From a virus: a stretch of DNA of 21,809 bases. Below the pieces are notes generated by a model, which ran no database searches, was not told the DNA's origin, and was given only the letters and a program-made list of their open reading frames with translations. Both the position numbers and the translations under genes were made by a program. The DNA lies in IMG/VR virus record IMGVR_UViG_3300025110_000153, positions 1 to 21,809 of that record. One strand, given 5' to 3'. The first letter of the stretch is position 1. Each line of letters opens with the position of its first letter. Below, piece by piece: positions 1-6,700 of this stretch.

Positions 1-1
1 A

Positions 2-76
2 CTCGTACCAGACAAGCCAAAGATTGACCCTGTCTCTGGTAAAAAAATTGATCCTCAGAGTGGAAGGTTGACATGA
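2..76 (+). CDS. C-terminal end of an unidentified gene (partial)
   Basis: An open frame enters from the left edge and ends in TGA at 74-76. The visible 24 residues read LVPDKPKIDP followed by VSGKKIDPQS and GRLT. This is a charged, Pro- and Lys-containing tail with two IDP repeats. The stop overlaps the start of the next gene in an ATGA (73-76), the same junction type used by the next genes, so it is probably the preceding cistron of the same plus-strand operon. Too little is present to name a family. Because the next protein is holin-like, an endolysin or another lysis protein is conceivable, but nothing visible supports that directly. Confidence 0.5.
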   Translation, partial: LVPDKPKIDPVSGKKIDPQSGRLT

Positions 77-282
77 TGAGTGAAGATCTTTCGATTGATG
101 CAAGACAAGAAACTCGTATTGTCTGCACAGAAATGAAGCTCAAAAGAGCAGAAGAAAAAATAGGAGATTTAGAAGATAGAGTAAGACTTTTAGAGAAAAG
201 GGTATTCCAAGCTGCCGCAGTTGTTAGTGCTGCTCTGGCATTATTAGGATTACTAGCTCAGATTTCAAAAGCCTACTTATGA
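73..282 (+). CDS. XhlA-like small coiled-coil/membrane protein, putative holin component
   Basis: A 69-residue protein. Residues about 20-45 form a charged amphipathic helix with heptad-type spacing (EEKIGDLEDRVRLLEKR), followed by one hydrophobic segment at about 46-64 (AAAVVSAALALLGLLAQI) and a short tail. This order, coiled coil then a single C-terminal membrane helix at about 70 residues, is the layout of the XhlA/haemolysin-type holin family in phages. If so, it would sit in the inner membrane and assist lysis. A GGAAGG sequence (62-67) precedes two adjacent ATGs; 73 overlaps the upstream stop and 76 gives better ribosome-site spacing, so the start may be 76. Its stop overlaps the next start (ATGA at 279). 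Other small coiled-coil membrane proteins could look alike. Confidence 0.55.
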   Translation: MMSEDLSIDARQETRIVCTEMKLKRAEEKIGDLEDRVRLLEKRVFQAAAVVSAALALLGLLAQISKAYL

Positions 283-791
283 AACGCTTTCTTCCCCTCT
301 TGCTTTTATTAGCAACACCAGCCTACTCAGGTGGAATCACCCATAAGATCACAGCTACAGCGCAAGCGTCAGTTGACGGAAGTTATTCTCACGCAAAGAG
401 AATTGGAAGTACATATTCGATGTCAAGTTCGGGAGTCACAGCAGGAACAATGGGACATTTAGACGTTCCAGCATCATCAAATAACTCTCTAACAGGAGTT
501 GCTGCAACGCATGGCTCAGGTTCCTATACCCAGACGACCGCAGGTGCAGCTACAACTTTTAGCGAAACATTTGTCCAAGGTGATACTGTTCCAAGTGCTA
601 CAACTTTAAGCTCTGGTGCTGTAGGAAGTCTGCCAATGTTGGGAGATACGATTACATATACTGGAGGAGATAATACTGGATTAGCTGCAACAATTACTAG
701 CGTATCTGGTGGTACTATTGGGCTTACTCCTGGTAAATCTGGTACTAGCGTAACTGGTTCAATTACAAGTGCATTGTCAATAGGTGACTAA
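279..791 (+). CDS. Secreted Gly/Ser/Thr-rich protein of unknown function
   Basis: A 170-residue protein starting with a clear Sec signal peptide: KR, a Leu-rich core (residues 4-12), then a likely cleavage after AYS (residue 17). The mature part is rich in Gly, Ser and Thr, almost lacks charge after residue 45, and has alternating polar/hydrophobic stretches that suggest beta strands. There is no cysteine. I do not recognise a named domain; I have an unverified memory of similar secreted proteins in T4-like cyanophages. The start overlaps the previous stop (ATGA) and the stop overlaps the next start (TAATG), so it should be translated together with its neighbours. A secreted protein in a phage late region could coat the envelope, act in lysis, or be a virion part exported to the periplasm; the sequence does not choose between these. 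Confidence 0.75.
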   Translation: MKRFLPLLLLLATPAYSGGITHKITATAQASVDGSYSHAKRIGSTYSMSSSGVTAGTMGHLDVPASSNNSLTGVAATHGSGSYTQTTAGAATTFSETFVQGDTVPSATTLSSGAVGSLPMLGDTITYTGGDNTGLAATITSVSGGTIGLTPGKSGTSVTGSITSALSIGD

Positions 792-1213
792 TGCGTTATT
801 TATTATTAATAGCCTTTATATCCCTTCCAGCACAAGCAGTCCCAGTTATTCCGTCATTCAATAGTGGCAGCACCACAGCAAAAACAACTAGCAAACAAAA
901 TACCACAGAGATTATAGAACAATGGACGTATTCAACTGGTTATGAGTATTCTGTAGGAGGAACAAATTTAAAAATTGAAGGTAATATTTTACCTAAAACG
1001 GTTACCACAGGAACACATGTTGTAGATGGCGTTACTACTACTCATCATGGGATTGACCTTAATACTAAACCTACGGTAACTATGCACACTCAAGGAGCAG
1101 CAACAAACGTTTTAGAAAGTTATCACGGACCTGGACTTAAAAGTTTTACAAAAATAAGTAGAGATATTGTCACGGAATCAGTAACAGAAACAATGTCAAC
1201 ATTTACCCAATGA
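791..1213 (+). CDS. Secreted Thr-rich protein of unknown function
   Basis: A 140-residue protein with an N-terminal signal peptide (MRYLLLIAFISLPAQA; AxA-type cleavage after residue 16). The mature region opens with a low-complexity Ser/Thr/Lys stretch (about 25-40). Next comes an apparently beta-rich region with the pattern WTYSTGYEYSVGG, and a His pair in THHGIDL. It ends in a Thr/Ser-rich tail. No cysteine is present. No known family is recognised. It is the middle of three consecutive signal-peptide genes, begins within the previous stop (TAATG) and ends in ATGA with the next start, so the three are probably made together. The repeated signal-peptide layout argues for a shared destination, the periplasm or cell surface. 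Confidence 0.72.
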   Translation: MRYLLLIAFISLPAQAVPVIPSFNSGSTTAKTTSKQNTTEIIEQWTYSTGYEYSVGGTNLKIEGNILPKTVTTGTHVVDGVTTTHHGIDLNTKPTVTMHTQGAATNVLESYHGPGLKSFTKISRDIVTESVTETMSTFTQ

Positions 1214-1932
1214 AAAGATACTTATTTACAGCACTATTGTTAATAAATAGTCCTGTAATTGCAGATACTACAATGACTAATAATCCAATAAGTAATAGTT
1301 CAGGAAGTGTAACTAATTTAGGTGTGATGAACATGCCGAGCAAGCAATTTACAAATACAATAAATCTACAACAGGTTCAATGCCAAGGTGACACCTTAGT
1401 TATTCAACCTTTTTTAACTGGTAATTACTCAGGAGGAATGCCAAAAGTTGGTAGTTTTCTTGAGCCTATATATTCAACTAAAGATGTAAAAGGTGCTACA
1501 GATGAAAATGGAGATGAGATAGGTGATGGAGAAGTTGACGATCCAACATTAATTCGTGGGTATAGAACAGTACAAAGATTTGAGAAAACTAATTATGCAA
1601 TAAGCCCAGGAATTAGTTTAAGTTGGAATATTAATCTGGATCGTAAAAGCGTCCGAAAGTGCAGGGAAGGGCAAGTGTACTTAGTAAACCTTTTACAAGC
1701 AAAGCACGAAGACGCACGATTATCCTACGAATTAGGAAGGGCTAAACATTGTGCAGATCTCCTGCAAAATGGAGTTAGGTTTAAAAAAGGAACTAAGTAC
1801 GAAGTCCTTTGTGCTGACATAGAACTTGTATCAAAACCAAACACGCTCATAGATCACACTCACTCTATTTCCGAAGATCCCTCTGAGCCTTTCTCCTTTC
1901 AGAAAGGGACAATAACTTCTCCTTCTTCTTAA
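1210..1932 (+). CDS. Secreted four-cysteine protein with Ca-loop-like motif, unknown function
   Basis: A 240-residue protein with a signal peptide (residues 1-18, cleavage after VIA). The mature part has an Asn/Ser-rich start, a beta-like region, then an acidic loop at about 98-111 (DENGDEIGDGEVDD) that resembles a DxNxD calcium-binding loop. About 138-150 reads ISLSWNINLDRK, and a helical charged stretch follows at 150-180. Four cysteines lie at 58, 151, 181 and 201, suitable for two disulfides after export. From memory, the DRK...C...C...CAD arrangement resembles a hypothetical secreted family of cyanophages; this is unverified. The start overlaps the previous stop. The last 68 bp overlap the convergent minus-strand gene that ends at 1865. 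Confidence 0.72.
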   Translation: MKRYLFTALLLINSPVIADTTMTNNPISNSSGSVTNLGVMNMPSKQFTNTINLQQVQCQGDTLVIQPFLTGNYSGGMPKVGSFLEPIYSTKDVKGATDENGDEIGDGEVDDPTLIRGYRTVQRFEKTNYAISPGISLSWNINLDRKSVRKCREGQVYLVNLLQAKHEDARLSYELGRAKHCADLLQNGVRFKKGTKYEVLCADIELVSKPNTLIDHTHSISEDPSEPFSFQKGTITSPSS

Positions 1933-2677
1933 ATAATTTCTTAGCAAGTGCTTTAGACCGTTTCTTAATTTGCTTCTGGATCTGACGTTGAACGATTTTT
2001 ATGTAGGGTTGAAGAGTACCTACTGCCAAAATGCTTGTCACAGCTATTGCAGATGTTGAAACCAATAATGGAACAGGGGGAGCGTAATTTCCTGCTATTT
2101 CTAATGGATTAAGTCCTTCCCATACTGTTTCACATTTACCTGTTACTTGATCTCTTTTCCAACCTTTAATCCTTGCAAGTCCTCCTTTACCTAACGAACC
2201 AATAGGAGTTTTAGCAAGTGTGTCTAAAGGTGGGCAGGGCAATGTTTCTGCAATAAACTCTCCATCAAGATTTGGAGTTTTTGGAATTTGATTACTTACA
2301 TTGGAATCGCCTTTCTCGTCACTTTTTCCATCATCCTTTTTCACTTCCTCTCCTACATCGTTTAAAGCATTTAAAAGCTCAACAGGAGTGTCAGGTTTAG
2401 GTGCTTCTATATCAGCGTAAAGATCAGGAGCAATAAATAGAACAGGGGCATGATCACAAAGGGTGTAATTATTCTGTGGGTCTACGTTAAACATTTCACT
2501 TCCTGTTCCTGTTTTCTTATCTCTGGCTACAACGCAAGGAAGTTCAATAATTGGAACGAAGCCAAATGGCAGTTCACCAAAAGTAGTAGGAGGGATTATT
2601 TCCGCAGGAGGAATTATTGTTAATTCTGGTAGATCTTTAACCTTTGGCTCATTTATAAAAGGAGGATTTAATTCCAC
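1865..2677 (-). CDS. Pro-rich protein with one membrane segment and basic tail, unknown function
   Basis: A 270-residue protein starting with GTG directly after the upstream stop (TAG GTG). The N-terminal part is rich in Pro and Ile/Leu (about 1-50), followed by an acidic Lys/Asp linker (about 108-125). Four cysteines lie at 48, 74, 148 and 182. A hydrophobic segment at about 203-221 is probably membrane-spanning, and the last 45 residues are strongly basic (KKRSKALAKKLFKKKEK and more). By the positive-inside rule the tail would be cytoplasmic and the four-cysteine part outside. There is no N-terminal signal peptide. It is the last gene of a four-gene overlapping cluster. Its 3' end overlaps the convergent secreted-protein gene by 68 bp. 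I recall similar Pro-rich proteins with a membrane/basic end in cyanophages, without being able to check. Confidence 0.68.
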   Translation of the reverse strand: MELNPPFINEPKVKDLPELTIIPPAEIIPPTTFGELPFGFVPIIELPCVVARDKKTGTGSEMFNVDPQNNYTLCDHAPVLFIAPDLYADIEAPKPDTPVELLNALNDVGEEVKKDDGKSDEKGDSNVSNQIPKTPNLDGEFIAETLPCPPLDTLAKTPIGSLGKGGLARIKGWKRDQVTGKCETVWEGLNPLEIAGNYAPPVPLLVSTSAIAVTSILAVGTLQPYIKIVQRQIQKQIKKRSKALAKKLFKKKEKLLSLSERRKAQRDLRK

Positions 2678-3235
2678 CTAGCAATCATTCCATTGCCCAG
2701 CAAGATCACTCGCAACACTTCCCAATTGTTTTCTGGACTGACCAAAGAAGATTCCCGCCAATACTGGGCCGATAATAGGTACGCTTGCTATGGCTGGTGT
2801 TACGGAAACGCTTGCACTATCCGCAATCAGTTGACCATTAGAACGCCCCTGAGCCATTTTTTCAATACATTCAATCTGTTCGTCTGTAAGTTTTCCTCCT
2901 GAACCTTTTGGATAAATTGCAAATTGAGCTACATCCTGTTTATGTGTATATCTCTTTTTAACTTTGCCATTAAAGGTAGGTTTTTCATCATCAATAATTG
3001 TTGTGACTAGCTTTGGATCGTGTTGCTTAGAATTAAACATCCATTCTTCAGCACCGTCAGGCTTAGTCTCACTCCTAATTTGAATTGAACTATAAGGAGT
3101 ACTAGAAAGCTTGGCTATATCAGGTATTCCAGAATCTTTACGAGCCAAAAGGTTAAGGCTCATAAAATTCGTAGCGATTAAACCACCGCCTAACACTAAA
3201 GAAGTCAAGCCGTTAAATGACTTAAATTGAATCAT
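2678..3235 (-). CDS. Membrane-associated protein with two hydrophobic segments, unknown function
   Basis: A 185-residue protein. Residues about 9-30 form a hydrophobic segment (LTSLVLGGGLIATNFMSLNLL), a signal anchor or membrane helix. A polar middle follows, including QFAIYPKGSGG and LTDEQIECIEKMAQG. A second hydrophobic, Gly/Ala/Pro-containing segment at about 143-165 ends in FFGQSRKQ. Cysteines are at 123 and at the C-terminal residue 185. The ATG overlaps the upstream stop in an ATGA (3235-3232), and the GTG of the next gene follows the stop directly, so it is translated within a tight cluster. No known domain is recognised. The two segments could place the polar middle in the periplasm, or the C-terminal one could be buried in a soluble fold. 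Confidence 0.68.
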   Translation of the reverse strand: MIQFKSFNGLTSLVLGGGLIATNFMSLNLLARKDSGIPDIAKLSSTPYSSIQIRSETKPDGAEEWMFNSKQHDPKLVTTIIDDEKPTFNGKVKKRYTHKQDVAQFAIYPKGSGGKLTDEQIECIEKMAQGRSNGQLIADSASVSVTPAIASVPIIGPVLAGIFFGQSRKQLGSVASDLAGQWNDC

Positions 3236-3450
3236 TTGTTAAACGGAGTACCTTTTAAGGAAGCCCCACCTGTCATAGGAGGAATAGTAGGCATTTTTGG
3301 CATTGCTCCTTTAACAAGAGAAGGCAATTGCTTTTGCACTTCAGTCATTATGGATTCTGTAATCTTGCCACGATTAAAGAAGGCAAACGTACCACCACCT
3401 ACTGCTACTACAAGAGCAGCAGTATTGATGTAAGTGAGGATCTTAAGCAT
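3232..3450 (-). CDS. Small single-pass membrane protein, unknown function
   Basis: A 72-residue protein when started at the ATG at 3450; a longer frame exists only with TTG at 3456. The ATG lies in ATGCTTAA, overlapping the upstream stop, which favours this start. Residues about 4-25 are hydrophobic (ILTYINTAALVVAVGGGTFAF), followed by a charged helix (RGKITESIMTEVQKQLP). The end is Pro/Met-rich (MPKMPTIPPMTGG). It would be anchored by its N-terminus with the rest on one side of the membrane. I recall very similar small proteins in cyanophage genomes with no assigned function, but this is memory only. Its stop overlaps the next start (ATGA). Confidence 0.62.
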   Translation of the reverse strand: MLKILTYINTAALVVAVGGGTFAFFNRGKITESIMTEVQKQLPSLVKGAMPKMPTIPPMTGGASLKGTPFNK

Positions 3451-3658
3451 CAGCAACGCCAGCTTCTTGATCTAACTGTTGTAGCAGTTCATCATTGATT
3501 TCTTTGATTCTAGAGTTCAAAGGATCAAGGCTGGCTTGAGTTGTAGCGTTTAAATCTTTTAATAATTCTGTTGCTTTAATATTATAATCATCGATAATTT
3601 CCTTTAATTGATTACTCAAGCTTGCCTTTTCTTGTACAAGTTCGTTACGATCAGCCAT
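3443..3658 (-). CDS. Small coiled-coil protein, unknown function
   Basis: A 71-residue, highly charged protein that is almost entirely predicted helix. It has heptad-like runs at about 4-35 (LVQEKASLSNQLKEIIDDY) and 45-65 (LDPLNSRIKEINDELLQQL). There is no signal peptide, membrane segment or cysteine, so it is probably a cytoplasmic or virion-associated oligomer. It is the first gene of the four-gene cluster and follows the fiber gene after a 63-nt gap that may hold a promoter. No clear ribosome site precedes the ATG. A small scaffold, chaperone or spanin-like partner for the membrane proteins downstream is possible but unsupported. Confidence 0.6.
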   Translation of the reverse strand: MADRNELVQEKASLSNQLKEIIDDYNIKATELLKDLNATTQASLDPLNSRIKEINDELLQQLDQEAGVADA

Positions 3659-3673
3659 AAAAATAATACATTG

Positions 3674-3709
3674 CTATCAAATTATATAACACCTGTCTAT
3701 GGCTGACCT
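3674..3709 (-). promoter_or_regulatory. Possible promoter for the four-gene minus-strand cluster
   Basis: The 63-nt gap between the fiber stop and the next ATG is the longest non-coding spacer in this half of the window. It holds TATAAT on the minus strand (3686-3681). A weak -35-like AGGTCA lies 17 nt upstream (3709-3704), matching TTGACA at three of six positions. The transcript would start about 16 nt before the ATG at 3658. The match is only partial and AT-rich DNA yields such boxes by chance, so confidence is low. Confidence 0.28.
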
Positions 3710-3721
3710 TATCGGCTATTA

Positions 3722-6700
3722 CTAACTTCTAACTAAAATACTGGTAGCACTTAAAGCAACTCCAGCCACAACACTTGGCGTATCTGCTGTTGTTGCTAGT
3801 GTTCCGTTCTTTTGAATGTAGTAGACCGAGCCTGGAGTTAGACTACTTTGATTACTATTTGTTGAGCCAAATGTCCTTATAGTTACGCTTTGCCCGTCTG
3901 ATGCTGTGTTATTTGCTATACCTACATAACGTAATGCGGTAGTAGTTGTTTCTGTAACTGCCACTGTATCAAAATATTTAGGGCCACTATCTCCCTGTTT
4001 ATACTGAACGTGTATTTTCTCTTGAGTAGGGTTCCAAATAGTAGCAGTTGGACTGCCATTACCACTATTAATATCAGAGCTAAGGGTTCCTACAGCACTT
4101 AAACTGATATTATCATCGCTAGTATTTAGAGTTCCAATCTTACAAGAGAGATCATCATTAGGGCCTTGATATAGAAAAGCAACACACCCACCGCTTATCC
4201 CTCGTACCTCTGATCTGTTAGAAGCAGCATTATAGACAGTTATTTCTGTCCCCATAGAAAAGCTGCTACCACCAAAATCTAATGCTCTAGCATAAACATT
4301 ATTAGATACTTGATACATTGCTACAGACTGATCAGTAACAGAGTCATAGGCGATAGTCATATTTGAATATTGATCAGGCGAATTGGTGTTAACGGTTTGA
4401 GGATTACTTCTACCATCAGAAGTCATGACATCACAAGATGTAACCATGATGGAGGTATCTGACATGCACTCAAATATGACAACAACTCGTTCTGATACGG
4501 AATCGTAAACTGCTCTTGTACCAGTAGATACACCTTGATCACCAACATCTAATCTAGTGTTTTTATTTGCACCTGCGACAGGTCCGTATAACATTAAACC
4601 GTCAGGATCTTGACCAGAACCGCCTACTGTTTTACCTCGCCAATCACTCTCCCAAGCATCTATATTCGATTGATCTACTAAACAAGCAGCCATATGCACT
4701 CTTTCGTTATTTTGTCTAGCTAAAAATATATAAAGTCTGTCTTGTTCAGGGTGATATACACAAGTTGGTTTGTTTCCACCATCTTGACCATTCATCATTC
4801 CTCTTGCAGCTCCAACAGTAATAGCATTGTTAGAAACTGAAATCATTCGTCCTTTGCAGTATCCCTGACTTGTTTCTTCGTAGATAATGACAAATTTACC
4901 GCTACCTACATATGCAATATCAACTCCTTGCGAGTTATTGCTTTCTATTGTTGTTTCACTACCCCATGTAATTGTGTCAGTACCAGGGGTTCCAGCATAA
5001 GCCTTTATATCATTGCTTGAGTTTTTAAAAGCAAAAATGATGACGTTGTTATCGTTGTCATAACATAATTTCCAATCTTTCCCATTATTTGAAGTAAGTG
5101 AACTATCTGTATTTGTACCCCATAGAGCCGTACTTCTAATGGCTGTAGTAGCCGACACGGGGCTAGTAGTACCGTTGCTATTTATAATCATCGTTTTTCC
5201 AGCAGTTACAGCACCACTTGCATTTGCTGTTATCTCTGGAGCACCACCAGCATCAGCCCAACTAACAGCAGCACCTGATCCACCTGAAGTTAATACTTGT
5301 CCACTTGTTCCGTAAGTAGCTCCACCAATGCCTAATTGACCTGAATTTCCAATTTTAAATCTTTCAGCACTACCAGAATACAAACTTATTTCATTTGCTC
5401 CTGCATCTATTCCTATACCTCCGCTATTTGTCCATATAGAACCTTTTAATGTCCCACCAACTTCTAAATCTAAACGTGAATTATCTGTACCATCAATCGT
5501 TAGTGTTGTTTGATTAGCATAAACATTAGGCGAAGTAGTTCCAATACCAATATTTCCCGAATTAGTTATAACCATCCGTGTGGTTAATCCTGCCGATCCA
5601 TCTGGAGTCGTACCAAAAGATAAACGCCCTGGCATGTCACCATCACCAGGGGTCGCGTCAACTGATGCACTAATTCCAGCAGCTAATTCATAGCTATTTC
5701 CGTCTGCGCCATACCAGAAAATCTCACCTAAATTATCTCCATTCTGAACAACAGTATTAGTATCGGTCGCTGCTCTTGTCTTTTCAAATCGTAAAGTACC
5801 AGCGCCAGCACTAGCTACATGTCTTCTAATACATGCTGATTGCTTTATTTGTAAATTACCGTCTTGAGTAGACTGACTACCATCAGTAAGACCTACTAAT
5901 AATCTTCCACTTGAATCTATACGAGCTTTTTCACTACTATTAACACCTAAAACTAAACTATGATTTGATGTTGTTTCTACGACACCTTCTGCACCACCAG
6001 AAACATACCCAAGTCTTGTAGTTATACCACCATAACTTGATTGAATTGCATTAGCACTAGCAGTACCTGTAACTGCTAAAGTAGTTCCATCAAAAGTAAG
6101 ATTTGCTTCACCTTCTAAAGTATTAGCAGTACCAGAGCCAGTTATGACTCTGTTGTTTGCGTTGTTATTAATCGTTGTCCCAGAGGGAACCGCTTGCCAA
6201 GTTCCATCACCTCTTAAATAATTAGATGAACTAGCTGTACCCGTTCCAAGTCTTGCTGTTGCTACTGTGCCAGATCCTAAATTAGAAGCATTTAACGATG
6301 TTAATGAAGCACCTGAACCACTAAAACCAGTTGAAGTTAATAAACCTGTTGAAGGGTTATAAGTTAAACCTGTATCTGATTCTGCTCCTTGTGATCCTGT
6401 CGCTCCATCAGCAAATAATAAATAGACAGTTTCGTCTGTTGTGTTGTTAGCAGTAACCGTCAAAGAAGAAGCTGTTCCGCTTAAATCTCCTGTTACATTT
6501 CCAACAAAGGAAGTAGCAGTTAATGCACCTGTTCCTGAGTTAAAAGTAAGACTTGCTGATCCTGCAAACGCTCCAGAATTATTAAATTGAACTTGTGTAT
6601 TTGATCCACCAGCATTAGCACTATCAGTTGCCCACTCCAAAGTTGTAGCTGTAGAGCCACTTTTGAGGACTTGACCTGTTGTAGGTGCTGTTGCTGGAAG

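Noticed and set aside
2693-2902. Plus-strand frame of 69 codons with several cysteines
   Set aside because: It is antisense to the 185-residue gene, which has coupled start and stop signals and membrane segments. It has no ribosome site.
3659-3721. Terminator after the fiber gene
   Set aside because: No inverted repeat followed by a T run is visible on the minus strand. The repeated GGCT is direct, not inverted.
3699-3725. Short ATG frame MADLIGYY on the plus strand beside the fiber stop
   Set aside because: It resembles the start of the fiber and of the 71-residue protein (MAD...), but it is eight codons long and has no ribosome site. No longer similarity to the fiber start is visible, so it is most likely chance.
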